This document shows positions 46,336-55,944 of a DNA stretch of 64,000 bases, one piece after another (positions within the stretch are counted from its first letter, which is position 1; each line of letters opens with the position of its first letter). This stretch comes from Micromonospora chersina (lineage in GTDB: Bacteria > Actinomycetota > Actinomycetes > Mycobacteriales > Micromonosporaceae): positions 2,728,001 to 2,792,000 of the forward strand of contig NZ_FMIB01000002.1 in NCBI RefSeq assembly GCF_900091475.1, read 5' to 3'. Below the pieces are notes generated by a model. That model had not been told where the DNA came from and did not search any database. It worked only from the letters and a program-made list of their open reading frames with translations. Made by a program: the position numbers and the translations under genes.

Positions 46336-47382
46336 TCAGGCGGGCAGCAGGGCGCCGGACAGCTCGGCGCGGATGCGCTCGACCACCTCGTCGACAGTGC
46401 CCCGCCCGGTGAACCCGGCCGCGAACCGGTGGCCGCCGCCGCCGAGCACCGTGGCCACCCGGCTCACGTCGACAGCGCCCTTGCTGCGCAGCGAGACCGC
46501 CCACTCGTCGTCGCCGGCCTGCTTGACCACGCAGCTCACGTCCGCCTCGGCGGTGCAGCGCACCGAGTCGATCAGGGCCTCCAGCACGTACGCCGGCTGG
46601 TCGTGCCGGGCCAGGTCGTCGCGGGTGGCGTAGGTCCAGACCAGCCCGTGCCCGGCGGCGGCCGCCAGCTCCAGCCGGGCCCGGCCCAGCACCTCACCGA
46701 AGAGGCGGACCGCGCCGAAGGGGCGGGTGTCGAAGATCCGCCGGGAGATCTCCCCCGGCCGGATCCCGGTGGCCAGCAGCCGGGCCGCCAGCTCGTGCAC
46801 GGCGGGCGTGGTGGCCTCGAAGCGGAACGAGCCGGTGTCGGTGCTCAGCGCCACGTAGAGGCAGGCCGCGATCTCCGCGTCCAGCGCCACCCCGAGCCGG
46901 TCCAGCAGGCCGAGCGCGACCACCGAGGTGGCCGCCGCGTGCGGATCCACGAGGTGGATGCCGCCGAACCCGGTGTTCGAGGCGTGGTGGTCCAGCACCA
47001 ACGCGGTGCCCGCCTTGTCCAGCCGGTCGACCAGGTCGCCCAGCCGGGACTCGCTCGCCGCGTCGAAGCAGATCACCAGGTCCGGGTCCGGGTACGCGTC
47101 GTCCTGCCCCACGAGCAGCTCCGACCCGGGCAGCCAGCGGAACGGCTCGGGCACCTCCGGCGGGCCGGGGAAGGTCGCCTGGAGCTGCCGTACGCCCAGC
47201 CGGCGCAGGCCCAGCCCGAAGCCGAGCATGCTGCCCAGGGCGTCGCCGTCCGGGTTGATGTGACAGATGAGCAGCACCCGCGCCGTGGCGGGGAGCCCGC
47301 GTACCGCCGCGACGGCGGCCGCCCAGTCGGTGTCGGTCGGGCCGGCACCGGCCGGCGGCCCGCCCGCGGCGGAACCGGTCAC
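46336..47382 (-). CDS. nrnA: DHH/DHHA1 phosphoesterase, oligoribonuclease / pAp phosphatase (NrnA type)
   Basis: This 348-residue protein has the DHH motifs LLICHINPDGDALGSMLG (about 38-55), VICFDAAS and LDHHASNTGFG, plus a C-terminal DHHA1 domain ending GGGGHRFAAGFTGRG. M. tuberculosis Rv2837c, the positional homologue, degrades nanoRNA, pAp and cyclic dinucleotides, so the same broad activity is likely. Its GTG overlaps the rbfA stop by 4 bp. Confidence 0.93.
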   Translation of the reverse strand: MTGSAAGGPPAGAGPTDTDWAAAVAAVRGLPATARVLLICHINPDGDALGSMLGFGLGLRRLGVRQLQATFPGPPEVPEPFRWLPGSELLVGQDDAYPDPDLVICFDAASESRLGDLVDRLDKAGTALVLDHHASNTGFGGIHLVDPHAAATSVVALGLLDRLGVALDAEIAACLYVALSTDTGSFRFEATTPAVHELAARLLATGIRPGEISRRIFDTRPFGAVRLFGEVLGRARLELAAAAGHGLVWTYATRDDLARHDQPAYVLEALIDSVRCTAEADVSCVVKQAGDDEWAVSLRSKGAVDVSRVATVLGGGGHRFAAGFTGRGTVDEVVERIRAELSGALLPA

Positions 47383-47864
47383 CGGCGGTCGCCGCCGCGC
47401 GGCTCGTCGTCCTCGGTGTCGGCGTCCTCGACCTCGTCGGTGTCCTCGTCCTCGACCCGGTACGGCTGGGGCTCGCCCGCGTACTGGGCCTTGGCGGCCA
47501 GGCGCTGCACCTCGGCGTCGGCGTTGCGGGCCGCCGCGAGCAGGTCGTCGATGTGCTTGACCTGGTCCTGCACGTCGTCGAGGACGAAGGTCAGGGTCGG
47601 CGAGTGGCGCAGCCCGAGCGCCTTGCCGACGGTGCTGCGGAGCATGCCCTTGGCGCTCTCCAGCGCCGCCGCGGTGCTGGCCTGGGCCGCCGCGTCGCCG
47701 AGCACGGTGTAGAAGACCGTGGCGTCGCGGAGATCGGCGGTGATCCGGGCGTCGGTGATGGTGATCATCCCGAGCCGGGGGTCCTTGATCTGGCTCCGCA
47801 CCACCGACGCGACCAGTTCACGGATGCGCTCCGCGTGCCGGCGTACCTTGGCCGGATCCGTCAT
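47379..47864 (-). CDS. rbfA: Ribosome-binding factor A
   Basis: This 161-residue protein has the KH-like RbfA fold (VRSQIKDPRLGMITITDARITADLRDATVFYTVLG) and an acidic C-terminal tail (VEDEDTDEVEDADTEDDEP). It helps mature the 30S subunit, notably the 5' end of 16S rRNA, in the cold. The start is ATG 47864 (MTDPAK), since GGAGG is 8 nt upstream; a GTG three codons earlier is less fitting. It precedes nrnA with a 4-bp overlap. Confidence 0.95.
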   Translation of the reverse strand: MTDPAKVRRHAERIRELVASVVRSQIKDPRLGMITITDARITADLRDATVFYTVLGDAAAQASTAAALESAKGMLRSTVGKALGLRHSPTLTFVLDDVQDQVKHIDDLLAAARNADAEVQRLAAKAQYAGEPQPYRVEDEDTDEVEDADTEDDEPRGGDRR

Positions 47865-47892
47865 GTCCCCCACCTCCAGGGCTTCGTGCCTG

Positions 47893-47970
47893 CTACGACG
47901 GCTCCGGCCCGGCGCGTCCGACGCCGGCCCGCTACGACGACCTCAGCTCGGCGCGTCTGACGCCGCGCCG
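47893..47970. repeat. Two degenerate 39-bp tandem copies
   Basis: Starting GCTACGACG, two ~39-bp copies (47893-47931 and 47932-47970) share most positions (GGCGCGTCYGACGCCG). They lie in the 247-bp non-coding gap between rbfA and the ylxP-like gene. Next to them is CCTGAAGCCGTCGCGG, which resembles a stretch near 45410. Otherwise the gap shows no gene. Confidence 0.5.
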
Positions 47971-48111
47971 CCACCTGAAGCCGTCGCGGGAGCCGTCGGC
48001 CGGAGACGGACGGCGCGGGCGCCGCCGGGTCCGACCGCCCAACATCCCGAACATTACCCGCGCGATCGCCGCCCCCGCGCGGGGCCGCCCGTGCCGACCG
48101 GGAGGGCCCGC

Positions 48112-48405
48112 TCAGTCCTCCTCGCCGTGCAGGCGACGGCGGACCGACAGCAGTTCGATCTCCGGGCGCGCGGCCACCAGCCGCTCGCAGGAGTCGAGCA
48201 CCTCGCGGACGTGCGCCGGCTCGGCGGCCACCACGGCCACCCCGATCTGGGCCCGGCCGTGCAGGTCGAGCGCCCCGACCTCGGCGGCGGACACCTCGAA
48301 CCGGCGGAGCGCCGCGACGATCGGCCGGACGTACGACCGCTTGGCCTTCAGGGACCGGGAATCCCCCGGGAGCAACAGGTCGAATTGCGCGGTTCCGGTG
48401 TACAC
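48112..48405 (-). CDS. DUF503 (YlxP) family protein
   Basis: The 97-residue protein is a single DUF503 domain: VYTGTAQFDLLLPGDSRSLKAKRSYVRPIVAALRR. These proteins cluster with infB-rbfA in many genomes and are of unknown function, probably in ribosome maturation or RNA binding. I place the start at GTG 48405 because it matches the family N-terminus (MYxGxxxxDLLL) and a TACCGT box ends 8 nt before it. A TTG three codons earlier overlaps that -10 box. Confidence 0.88.
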   Translation of the reverse strand: MYTGTAQFDLLLPGDSRSLKAKRSYVRPIVAALRRFEVSAAEVGALDLHGRAQIGVAVVAAEPAHVREVLDSCERLVAARPEIELLSVRRRLHGEED

Positions 48406-48439
48406 GGCGAGCAACGGTACGGCAGGAGCCCCGCCCCGG

Positions 48440-49498
48440 TCACCCGTTTTGGTCCCCGGGCGCTACCGCCACCAGCACGTCCCGCTCGATCGCCTGGTCG
48501 ACCCGGTGCGCGAGGTCCCGCCAGCCGGGCCCGTCCACGACGCGCAGGCCGGCCTCGGCCAGCACCGCCTCGGCCGCCGCCCGCGGGGCCACGTGGGTGT
48601 TCCAGGACAGCCCCAGCGCCCCGCCCGGGCGCAGCAACTCCCGCCAGACCGGCACGGCGGCGCCGAGCAGGTCCAGCGGGCTGCGGGAGAGCCCCGCGTC
48701 GCTGCGGCTGCCGTGCGCCACCCCGTACGGAGCGTCGGTGACTATCACGTCGGCGCAGCGGGGCCGGAGCGCCTCGCGGGCCCGGGTGGTGTCGGCGTGC
48801 AGCACGGTCACCCGCTGGGTCGCCCCGGCCCGGTGCGCGTCCCGGGACGGCGCGATCACCGCCTCGAACCGCCGGGCCACGAGCTTCCGGTCCCGCCGCA
48901 CCGGCACCATCTCGGCGGTGTGCTTGAGCCGCTTGCGGCGCAGCCAGGTACGCAGGAACGCCGCGTACGCGTCGACGTCCTTGCCGTCGTGCTCCACGCC
49001 GATGCCGTCGTAGCCGTACATGAGCGCCTGGTTGAGGGTGGTTCCCCGGCCGCAGAGCGGGTCGAGCACCACGACCGGTCCGTCCAGCATCCGGGGCGCC
49101 GAGGCCGACGCCAGCACGGTGACGTTGAGCAGCAGCCGGGTGAACTGCTCGTTGGTCTTGCCGGCGTACTTGGGGATGGTGATGAGGTCGGAGTCGTACC
49201 GGGCGAGGGGGTGCAGCGGCACCGGCCGGAGCAGGTCGTCACCCACCCGCTCGAAGAGCGCGTACGCCGCCGACAGGTTGGCCAGGTGGGCCAGGTCGCG
49301 GGCGCCGAGGCCGGGTTCCGGCGCGGCGAAGGTCAGGTACTCCACCCCGCCGATCCGTTCCACGGCGGCGTCGGCCGGCGGCGCGTCGAGCACCCCCGAC
49401 CCGGCGAACACGGTCAGCTCGGCGCGGGCGAGCCGGCCGGCGGCGTCGGCGTAGACGCGGTTGGCGGAGGGGGCGAGGAGCAGCGCGTACCTGAGCAC
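48440..49498 (-). CDS. Class I methyltransferase, TRM11/TrmG10-like
   Basis: This 352-residue protein has an N-terminal domain of about 140 residues and a Rossmann methyltransferase domain with the SAM loop VLDPLCGRGTTLNQALMYGYDGIGVE and the catalytic motif DAPYG (a DPPY variant, typical of N-methyltransferases acting on guanine in tRNA or on DNA amino groups). The N-terminal region (GVEYLTFAAPEPGLGARDLAHLANLSA) does not clearly show a THUMP domain. RNA methylation (tRNA G10-like) is the best guess. GACAAT ends 7 nt before the GTG, so it may be leaderless. Confidence 0.82.
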   Translation of the reverse strand: MLRYALLLAPSANRVYADAAGRLARAELTVFAGSGVLDAPPADAAVERIGGVEYLTFAAPEPGLGARDLAHLANLSAAYALFERVGDDLLRPVPLHPLARYDSDLITIPKYAGKTNEQFTRLLLNVTVLASASAPRMLDGPVVVLDPLCGRGTTLNQALMYGYDGIGVEHDGKDVDAYAAFLRTWLRRKRLKHTAEMVPVRRDRKLVARRFEAVIAPSRDAHRAGATQRVTVLHADTTRAREALRPRCADVIVTDAPYGVAHGSRSDAGLSRSPLDLLGAAVPVWRELLRPGGALGLSWNTHVAPRAAAEAVLAEAGLRVVDGPGWRDLAHRVDQAIERDVLVAVAPGDQNG

Positions 49499-49529
49499 GC
49501 CCGAGATTGTCGCAGCCTGCGGAAACGGC

Positions 49530-49559
49530 GACGGCCGGGACCCGCAGGCCCCGGCCGTC
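49530..49559 (-). terminator. 10-bp hairpin after infB
   Basis: GACGGCCGGG pairs exactly with CCCGGCCGTC across a 10-nt loop, 18 bp beyond the infB stop. Confidence 0.65.
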
Positions 49560-49576
49560 TCCGTCGTTCACACCGC

Positions 49577-52500
49577 TCAGGCGCGCGGCTTCTCCCGCAT
49601 CTCGAAGGTCTCGATGATGTCGCCGACCTGGACGTTGTTGAACCCGCCCAGCGTCAGACCACACTCGAAGCCTTCGCGGACCTCGGTCGCGTCGTCCTTG
49701 AACCGCTTCAGGGAGCTGATCGTGAGGTTGTCCGCCACGACCGCCCCGTCCCGCAGCAGCCGCGCCTTGGCGTTGCGGCGGATGAGGCCGGACCGGACGA
49801 TACAGCCGGAGATGTTGCCGATCTTGGACGAGCGGAAGACGTCGCGGATCTCCGCGGTGCCCAGCTCGACCTCCTCGTACTCCGGCTTGAGCAGACCCTT
49901 GAGCGCGGCGTCGATCTCCTCGATGGCCTGGTAGATGACCGTGTAGTACCGGATCTCCACGCCCTCGCGGTCGGCGATCTCGCGGACCTTGTTGGCGGCC
50001 CGCACGTTGAAGCCGATGATCGTGACCGCCTCGGACGAGGCGCTCGCGAGCATGACGTCGCTCTCGGTGATCGCGCCCACGCCCCGGTGGATGATCCGAA
50101 GCTGGACCTCCTCGGGGATGTCGAGGTTGAACAGCGCGTCCTCGAGGGCCTCCACGGAACCGGAGACGTCGCCCTTGAGCACCAGGTTGAGCGAGGTCTT
50201 CTCGCCCTCCTTGAGCTGCTCCATGAGCGTCTCGAGGGTGGCCCGGCCACGGGAGTTGGCGAATGCCGCCGCCCGCCGTCGCGCCTGCCGCTGCTCGGCG
50301 ATCTGCCGCACGGTCCGGTCGTCCTCGGCGGCCAGGAAGGTGTCACCCGCACCCGGCACCGTGGTCAGACCCAGCACCATGACCGGACGCGCCGGACCGG
50401 CCTCGTCGACCGGCTTGCCGTTCTCGTCCAGCATGGCGCGGACGCGGCCGTGCGCCCCACCGGCGACGATCGAGTCGCCGGCACGGAGCGTGCCCTTCTG
50501 CACCAGCACGGTAGCCACCGCACCACGGCCCTTGTCCAGGTGCGCCTCGATGGCGACACCCTGCGCCGGCCCGTCGATCGGAGCGGTCAGCTCCAGCGAC
50601 GCGTCGGCGGTCAGCAGCACGGCCTCGAGAAGCTCCTCGATGCCGATGCCGGGCTTGGCCGCCACGTTGACGAACATGGTGTCGCCGCCGTACTCCTCGG
50701 CGACCAGACCGTACTCGGTCAGCTGCTGGCGGACCTTGTCCGGGTTCGCCTCCGGCTTGTCGACCTTGTTGACCGCGACCACGATCGGCACGTCCGCCGC
50801 CTTGGCGTGGTTGAGCGCCTCGATGGTCTGCGGCATCACGCCGTCGTCGGCCGCCACCACCAGGATCACGATGTCCGTCACCTGGGCACCACGGGCACGC
50901 ATGGCGGTGAACGCCTCGTGACCCGGGGTGTCGATGAAGGTCACCGCGCGGTCCTCGCCCTCGTGCGGGACGTGGACCTGGTAGGCGCCGATGTGCTGGG
51001 TGATGCCACCCGCCTCGCCGGCCACGACGTTCGCCTTGCGGATCGCGTCGAGCAGCTTGGTCTTACCGTGGTCGACGTGACCCATGACGGTCACGACCGG
51101 CGCACGGCTGACCAGGCGGTCCTCCGACACCACGGCGTCGAGGTCGATGTTGAACTGCGCGAGCAGCTCGCGGTCCTCGTCCTCCGGGCTGACGATCTGC
51201 ACGTCGAAGCCGAGGTGCTCACCCAGCAGGAGCAGGGTGTCGTCGGAGCAGGACTGGGTCGCGGTCACCATCTCGCCCAGGTTGAACATCTCCTGGACCA
51301 GCGAACCCGGGTTGGCGTTGATCTTGTCGGCGAAGTCCGACAGCGAGGCGCCACGGGACAGCCGGACGACCTGACCCTGACCCCGGGGGGCACCCGAGGA
51401 CATGGTCGGGGCCGACAGGTTGTCGAACTCCTGTCTGCGCTGCTTCTTCGACTTGCGACCGCGGGTCGGCCGGCCACCGGGACGCCCGAAGGCACCCGCG
51501 GCGCCACCGCCACGGCCACGACCGCCACCACCCGGACGGCCACCGCCGCCGGCCGGGGCACCCGGGCGGAAACCGCCGCCGGGAGCGCCACCGCCGCCAC
51601 CGGGACCGCCGCGGTAGCCACCGCCACCGCCACCGCCACCGGGACCGCCGCGGAAACCACCGCCGCCGCCACCGCCACCGGGACCGCCGCGGAAACCACC
51701 GCCGCCACCGGGACGGCCCGCGCCGCCACCGGGTCCGCCACGACCGCCACCGGGACCGCCGGGGCGACCCGTGGTCGGCCGCTGGCTCGGCATGGAGGCC
51801 GGGCTGGGCCGGGGCGGCATGGACGCCGGGCTGGGCCGCGGCGGCATGCCCGCCGGGCTCGGCCGGGGACCGCCGGCACCGGCGGCCGGGGGCCGCTGCT
51901 GCTGGCCACCCTGGATACCGAACGGGTTGTTGCCGGCGCCGCGCGCCGGCGGACGACCACCCGGCCGGGCACCCGGGCCCGGGGTCGGGCCACCGGGACG
52001 GCCGGCGCCCGGGGCACCCGGACGCGGCGGCGCCGCGTTCGGACCCGGACGCGGCCCCGGACGGGGACCACCCTCGGTCGGGGGCTCGCGGCGGACGTTC
52101 TCCCGCTGCTGCTGGCGGGCGGCCTGCGCGGCCTTGACCGCGGCCTCCTGCTCAGCCTTGAGGGCGGCGGCGCGCGCCTCGGCGGCCGCCACCTCGATGT
52201 CGTGCGCGCTCGCCGGCTTGGCGACCGGGGTCGCCGCCTGCGGCGGGCCGGGGACCGGGCCCTTGGGCTTCGGTCCAGGGGTCGGCGCGGCCGGCCGCCG
52301 GGGCGGCATCGGCTTGGCCGAGACCCGGGGGGCGCCCGGGGTCGGGGACGGCGTCGGGGTCGTCGCCGGGCTCGGGGCGGCCGCCGGCGGGGCGGCCGGC
52401 GCCGAGGTGCCACCGGCGGACGCGACGAATGCGCCACGCAGCCGTCGGGCGACGGGCGCCTCGACGGTGCTGGACGCGGACTTCACGAACTCGCCCATCT

Positions 52501-52579
52501 CCTTGAGCTTGGCGAGAACGGTCTTACTCTCGACCCCGAGCTCCTTGGCGAGCTCGTGTACGCGGGCCTTTCCTGCCAC
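49577..52579 (-). CDS. infB: Translation initiation factor IF-2
   Basis: The 1000-residue GTPase delivers fMet-tRNA to the 30S subunit. It has an IF2_N domain ([31 protein letters not shown]), a very long Pro/Gly/Arg-rich linker (about 60-395) containing [17 protein letters not shown] repeats, and the G domain with [14 protein letters not shown] and NKVD. The C-terminal domains that bind initiator tRNA follow ([12 protein letters not shown] near the end). The start is GTG 52579 ([10 protein letters not shown]), with GAGTGAGGAG upstream. It is 93 bp downstream of ylxR. Confidence 0.96.
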   Translation of the reverse strand: MAGKARVHELAKELGVESKTVLAKLKEMGEFVKSASSTVEAPVARRLRGAFVASAGGTSAPAAPPAAAPSPATTPTPSPTPGAPRVSAKPMPPRRPAAPTPGPKPKGPVPGPPQAATPVAKPASAHDIEVAAAEARAAALKAEQEAAVKAAQAARQQQRENVRREPPTEGGPRPGPRPGPNAAPPRPGAPGAGRPGGPTPGPGARPGGRPPARGAGNNPFGIQGGQQQRPPAAGAGGPRPSPAGMPPRPSPASMPPRPSPASMPSQRPTTGRPGGPGGGRGGPGGGAGRPGGGGGFRGGPGGGGGGGGFRGGPGGGGGGGGYRGGPGGGGGAPGGGFRPGAPAGGGGRPGGGGRGRGGGAAGAFGRPGGRPTRGRKSKKQRRQEFDNLSAPTMSSGAPRGQGQVVRLSRGASLSDFADKINANPGSLVQEMFNLGEMVTATQSCSDDTLLLLGEHLGFDVQIVSPEDEDRELLAQFNIDLDAVVSEDRLVSRAPVVTVMGHVDHGKTKLLDAIRKANVVAGEAGGITQHIGAYQVHVPHEGEDRAVTFIDTPGHEAFTAMRARGAQVTDIVILVVAADDGVMPQTIEALNHAKAADVPIVVAVNKVDKPEANPDKVRQQLTEYGLVAEEYGGDTMFVNVAAKPGIGIEELLEAVLLTADASLELTAPIDGPAQGVAIEAHLDKGRGAVATVLVQKGTLRAGDSIVAGGAHGRVRAMLDENGKPVDEAGPARPVMVLGLTTVPGAGDTFLAAEDDRTVRQIAEQRQARRRAAAFANSRGRATLETLMEQLKEGEKTSLNLVLKGDVSGSVEALEDALFNLDIPEEVQLRIIHRGVGAITESDVMLASASSEAVTIIGFNVRAANKVREIADREGVEIRYYTVIYQAIEEIDAALKGLLKPEYEEVELGTAEIRDVFRSSKIGNISGCIVRSGLIRRNAKARLLRDGAVVADNLTISSLKRFKDDATEVREGFECGLTLGGFNNVQVGDIIETFEMREKPRA

Positions 52580-52594
52580 TGCACTCCTCACTCC

Positions 52595-52626
52595 GAGGTC
52601 GTGCGGGCAGCACCCGCAGCGACCTC
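52595..52626 (-). promoter_or_regulatory. Stem-loop in the infB leader
   Basis: GAGGTC-G-TGCGGG pairs with CCCGCA-G-C-GACCTC, with one bulge, in the gap between ylxR and infB, just upstream of the infB ribosome site. A second small stem (CCTG/CAGG within GAAG/CTTC) lies at about 52639-52663. They may affect infB translation; unproven. Confidence 0.4.
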
Positions 52627-52672
52627 ACTCGTGCACTTGAAGCCTGGTCATTTCAGGGACTTCATCGTGTGC

Positions 52673-53008
52673 TCATGTCGGTCGTCCTACCTTGCTAGCG
52701 ACCCTCGGCCGGTCGGGTTGACCGGTCGTCGGGGTTTGCGCGTCAACGTGCTCCGCGAGCGGACCGTGGTCGAGGACCCCGGTGATGCGCAGTGCCCGCC
52801 CGAAGGCGCGGCGCCGCACCGCCTGCGCGAAGCAGGCCGGATCCGGGTGCATGTTCGCTCCCCGACCCGGCAGTCTGCGAGCCGGATCAGGCCGGAGGCT
52901 GTAATGACCAGCCTCGTCCCCGACCGCGACCATCCGCAGCAACTCGCTGGCCGGCGCTCGCTTCCGGCAGCCCACACAGGTGCGCTCCGGCAGCGCGCGT
53001 CGTGCCAC
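52673..53008 (-). CDS. YlxR (DUF448) RNA-binding-like protein
   Basis: The 111-residue protein is a YlxR domain: ERTCVGCRKRAPASELLRMV and PGRGANMHPDPACFAQAVRRRAFGRAL. YlxR is a small nucleoid-/RNA-associated protein encoded between nusA and infB in most Gram-positives. A TAGACT box ends 7 nt before the GTG start, so ylxR-infB can also be transcribed from an internal, leaderless promoter near the nusA stop. Confidence 0.92.
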   Translation of the reverse strand: MARRALPERTCVGCRKRAPASELLRMVAVGDEAGHYSLRPDPARRLPGRGANMHPDPACFAQAVRRRAFGRALRITGVLDHGPLAEHVDAQTPTTGQPDRPRVASKVGRPT

Positions 53009-53024
53009 TGGAGGAAGTCTACCC

Positions 53025-54068
53025 CTAGCTGCTCGAGATCGCGCCGCCCGCCTCGGGAACGTGATCAGCTCCGCCCCGGCCGGGCGCCCCGCTCTGCTCG
53101 GCGTCGGACCGGATGTCGATCCGCCAACCGGTCAAGCGGGCCGCGAGCCGGGCATTCTGCCCTTCCCGTCCGATGGCCAGCGAGAGCTGGAAGTCCGGGA
53201 CGGTCACCCGGGCGGTCCGGCTGGCCAGGTCGACGACCTCCACCCGGAGCGCCTTGGCCGGCGAGAGCGCGTTGCCGACGAAGGTGGCCGGGTCGTCCGA
53301 CCAGTCGATGATGTCGATCTTCTCGCCGTGGAGCTCGCTCATCACGGCGCGGACCCGCTGGCCCATCGGGCCGATGCAGGCGCCCTTGGCGTTGACCCCG
53401 GGGGCGGTCGAGCGCACCGCGATCTTCGTGCGGTGACCTGCCTCACGCGCGATGGCGCCGATCTCCACGGTGCCGTCGGCGATCTCGGGGACCTCCAGGG
53501 CGAAGAGCTTCTTCACCAGCGCGGGGTGCGACCGGGACAACGTGATCTGCGGACCGCGCATTCCCTTGGCCACGTGCACCACGACGCAGCGGATCCGCTC
53601 GCCGTGCGCGTACCGCTCGCCGGGGACCTGCTCGGACTGGGGCAGGACGCCCTCCAGCTTGCCCAGGTCGACGCTGACGATGCCCTTCTCGGCCCGCGCC
53701 TCGTGCGCCTGCACCACGCCGGTGACCAGGTCGCCGTCGCGGCCGACGTACTCGCCGAAGTGCACCTCGTCGGTGGCCTCCCGCAGCCGCTGGAGGATCA
53801 CCTGCTTGGCGGTCATGGCGGCGATCCGGCCGAAGTCGTGCGGGGTGTCGTCCCACTCCCGGACCACACTGCCGTCGGCGTCCACCTCCTGGGCGTACAC
53901 CGAGGCGGCACCGGTCTTGCGGTCGATCTCCACCCGGGCGTGCGGCTCGGCGCCGTCGGTGTGCCGGTAGGCGGTCAGCAGCGCGGTCTCGATCGCCGCG
54001 AGGATCGTGTCGAACGGGATCTCCCGCTCGCGCTCCAGGGCGCGCAGCGCCGCGAGGTCGATGTTCAC
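53025..54068 (-). CDS. nusA: Transcription termination/antitermination factor NusA
   Basis: This 347-residue protein has the NusA N-terminal RNAP-binding domain ([36 protein letters not shown]), an S1 domain (about 130-200, GDLVTGVV), and two KH domains ([58 protein letters not shown]). It lacks the C-terminal acidic repeats of proteobacterial NusA, as usual in actinobacteria. Its GTG start overlaps the rimP stop by 4 bp (GTGA). Confidence 0.96.
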   Translation of the reverse strand: MNIDLAALRALEREREIPFDTILAAIETALLTAYRHTDGAEPHARVEIDRKTGAASVYAQEVDADGSVVREWDDTPHDFGRIAAMTAKQVILQRLREATDEVHFGEYVGRDGDLVTGVVQAHEARAEKGIVSVDLGKLEGVLPQSEQVPGERYAHGERIRCVVVHVAKGMRGPQITLSRSHPALVKKLFALEVPEIADGTVEIGAIAREAGHRTKIAVRSTAPGVNAKGACIGPMGQRVRAVMSELHGEKIDIIDWSDDPATFVGNALSPAKALRVEVVDLASRTARVTVPDFQLSLAIGREGQNARLAARLTGWRIDIRSDAEQSGAPGRGGADHVPEAGGAISSS

Positions 54069-54721
54069 CTCTCCTCGTCCTCCAGATCTTCGTCGTCGTC
54101 GATGTCGGTGTCGTCACCGAAGTCCTCGTCGGACACCTCGTCCAGGCGGTGGAACTCCACCTGGACCCGGCCGGGCCCCAGCTCGGCGTACGGGTGCTCG
54201 GCGCGACCGGCGTCGGTCTCCAGCGCCACGCGCTCGTCGTCGGCGGCGGCGATCCGCCCGGTGACCTGCCGGTCCCCCTCGGGGCCGCGGACGGTCACCT
54301 TGACCAGCCGGCCGGCGTTGCGCCGCCAGTGGCGCGGCAGGGTGAGCGGGCGGTCCACGCCGGGCGAGCTGACCTCCAACTGGTACTCGCCGGCCACGAT
54401 GTCGCCGCCGGCCTCCTCGGCGGCGTCCAGCGCCGCCGAGACCGCCCGGGAGACGTCCGCGACGGCGTCGAGGTTGATCCCGCCGTCGGCGTCCACGATC
54501 ACCCGGACCACGTGCCGGCGCCCGGCGCGGGACACGGACAGGTCCTCCAGGTCGTAGCCGGCGGCGGTGACCACCGGCTCGATCACCTCGCGCAGCCGCG
54601 CCCTGCGGGCGTTCAGGTCGCCGCGGGGTGCGCCGCCCCGGTCCGCGCCACGGGGGCCGTCGGACCGGCGGGGGCGCCCGGAGGGCCCCGTCGGCCGGGT
54701 GGCACGGCCACGCTGCGTCAT
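54065..54721 (-). CDS. rimP: Ribosome maturation factor RimP
   Basis: The 218-residue protein contains the RimP domain pair (about 40-190: [39 protein letters not shown], then [28 protein letters not shown]). It has an Arg/Gly-rich N-terminal extension (about 1-38) and a strongly acidic C-terminal tail (about 195-218). It is needed for 30S maturation. The start ATG follows GAGAGGTG. It is first in the rimP-nusA-ylxR-infB operon and is coupled to nusA. Confidence 0.95.
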   Translation of the reverse strand: MTQRGRATRPTGPSGRPRRSDGPRGADRGGAPRGDLNARRARLREVIEPVVTAAGYDLEDLSVSRAGRRHVVRVIVDADGGINLDAVADVSRAVSAALDAAEEAGGDIVAGEYQLEVSSPGVDRPLTLPRHWRRNAGRLVKVTVRGPEGDRQVTGRIAAADDERVALETDAGRAEHPYAELGPGRVQVEFHRLDEVSDEDFGDDTDIDDDEDLEDEER

Positions 54722-54808
54722 TCGGCGCACCTCTCTGCTGTTGCCACGGACCCGGGGGCCCGGTCGTCTCACTGCCCGGGCGGGCCGGTCGGCCCGCCAT
54801 GCCGGCAC

Positions 54809-54836
54809 GCCACCGGGGCGTCCGCGCCCCGGTGGC
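54809..54836 (-). promoter_or_regulatory. 12-bp hairpin in the leader of the rimP-nusA-infB operon
   Basis: GCCACCGGGGCG pairs exactly with its complement across a TCCG loop, about 90 nt before rimP. NusA autoregulates its operon through leader termination in other bacteria, so an attenuator role is possible. No U-run is visible. Divergent promoters for the DUF4439 genes share this 191-bp gap. Confidence 0.4.
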
Positions 54837-54912
54837 TGCGCAGAGCGTAACGCGCGGGCCGGGCGGCGGCCCGGGCGGCGCACCGACGCCACTGGCCCAC
54901 AGCGCGCCGGAG

Positions 54913-55437
54913 ATGGTGTTGACTTGTCCGGTGGCGACGGGCAGAACAACGACGGACCAGGGCGCACCGGGACATTCCCGGCGGATGCTGCTGCGCGCCG
55001 GGGCGCTGCTGGCGCTCGGCGGCGCGGCCGCGCCGCTGACCGGCTGTGATCTTTTCGACCGCGACGACGAGTCCCGGACCCCGGATCCGCTGGAGCCGCT
55101 CGCGGCCGAGGCCACCGCGCTGGAGGCCCGCCACCGGGCCGCCGCCACCGCGGTCCCGGCGCTGGCCGAGCGGCTCACCGCGATCGCCGACGCGCACCGG
55201 GCGCACGCCGAGGAGCTGCGCAAGGCGATCGGGCGGCCGGCCCCGTCCGGCAGCCCCGCCGTTGCGCCGTCGGCGGCCCCCGCCGACCCGGACACGGTCC
55301 GCGCCGAACTGCGGCAGGCCGAGCAGGAGGGGCGGGACAACGCCGCGAAGGCGTGTGCGGCGGCGCCCGCCGAGCGGGCCGCGCTGCTCGGCTCGATCGC
55401 GGCCGCCCGGGCGACCCACGTGGAGGCGTTGAAGTGA
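54913..55437 (+). CDS. Tat-type lipoprotein, partner of DUF4439 protein
   Basis: This protein of up to 174 residues has [20 protein letters not shown], which combines a twin-arginine motif (SRRxLL) with a lipobox ending PLTGC, so it should be exported folded by Tat and lipidated. The mature part is Ala/Glu-rich and helical ([38 protein letters not shown]), resembling half of a ferritin-like bundle. The start is uncertain: ATG 54913 has no strong ribosome site, and GTG 54934 is an alternative. It overlaps the next gene by 4 bp. Rv2843-Rv2844 occupy the same place next to rimP in M. tuberculosis. Confidence 0.8.
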   Translation: MVLTCPVATGRTTTDQGAPGHSRRMLLRAGALLALGGAAAPLTGCDLFDRDDESRTPDPLEPLAAEATALEARHRAAATAVPALAERLTAIADAHRAHAEELRKAIGRPAPSGSPAVAPSAAPADPDTVRAELRQAEQEGRDNAAKACAAAPAERAALLGSIAAARATHVEALK

Positions 55438-55874
55438 GCCCGACCAGCGGCCCGGCCCAGGCCCTCGGCGACGCGCTCGCCGCCGAGTACGCGGCGATCT
55501 GGGCGTACGGGGTGATCGGCGTGCACCTGACCGAGGCGGCCCGCTCCGCCGCCCGCGCCGCCGAGGCGGCGCACCGGTCCCGCCGGGACGCCCTCATCCT
55601 CCAGCTCAGCTCCGGTGGCGGTCAGGTCCCCGCCGACCGGGCCGGCTACGCGCTGCCCTACCCGGTCACCGACCGGGCGAGCGCGCTCAAGCTGGCCGTG
55701 GAGATCGAGGAGCGGACCGCCGGCCACTGGCGGGCGGCGCTGCCGCACACCACCGGGGCGGACCGGAACAAGGCCCTCGCGGCGCTCACCGACTGCGCGC
55801 TGCGGGCCACCCGCTGGCGGCGCACCGCCGGGGTGACACCGGTCACCGTCCCGTTCCCCGGCCGCCAGGCCTGA
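55434..55874 (+). CDS. DUF4439 ferritin-like protein
   Basis: This 146-residue protein matches DUF4439: ALGDALAAEYAAIWAYGVIGVHLT, AAHRSRRDALILQL, AGYALPYPVTDRASALKLAVEIEERTAGHWRAAL. The family has a ferritin-like four-helix fold with ExxxxxxY/ExxH-type metal ligands (E in AEYAAIWAYG; E-H in EIEERTAGHW). It has no signal peptide of its own. GTGA overlap couples it to the lipoprotein gene, so the two likely form one complex, with the lipoprotein carrying it to the membrane (inferred). Function unknown, possibly metal or redox related. Confidence 0.88.
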   Translation: MSPTSGPAQALGDALAAEYAAIWAYGVIGVHLTEAARSAARAAEAAHRSRRDALILQLSSGGGQVPADRAGYALPYPVTDRASALKLAVEIEERTAGHWRAALPHTTGADRNKALAALTDCALRATRWRRTAGVTPVTVPFPGRQA

Positions 55875-55917
55875 GCGCAGGCCCTGGTCACCCGCCGGAG
55901 CCCTGCGGTTGCGGACC

Positions 55918-55936
55918 GCATACCAGGTATGCATAC
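55918..55936. promoter_or_regulatory. PadR operator overlapping its own promoter
   Basis: GCATACCAGGTATGC (55918-55932) is a perfect 15-bp palindrome with central A, overlapping GTATGCATAC (55927-55936), a second perfect palindrome. A CATACT -10 box (55932-55937) lies inside, 7 nt before the padR ATG. This fits auto-repression by the PadR protein. Confidence 0.75.
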
Positions 55937-55944
55937 TCCACGCC

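Noticed and set aside
48341..53311. A 1656-codon open frame antisense to the TRM11-like gene, infB and ylxR
   Set aside because: Complementary-strand artefact of strong GC3 bias; the sense genes are unambiguous and the translation has no recognisable domains.
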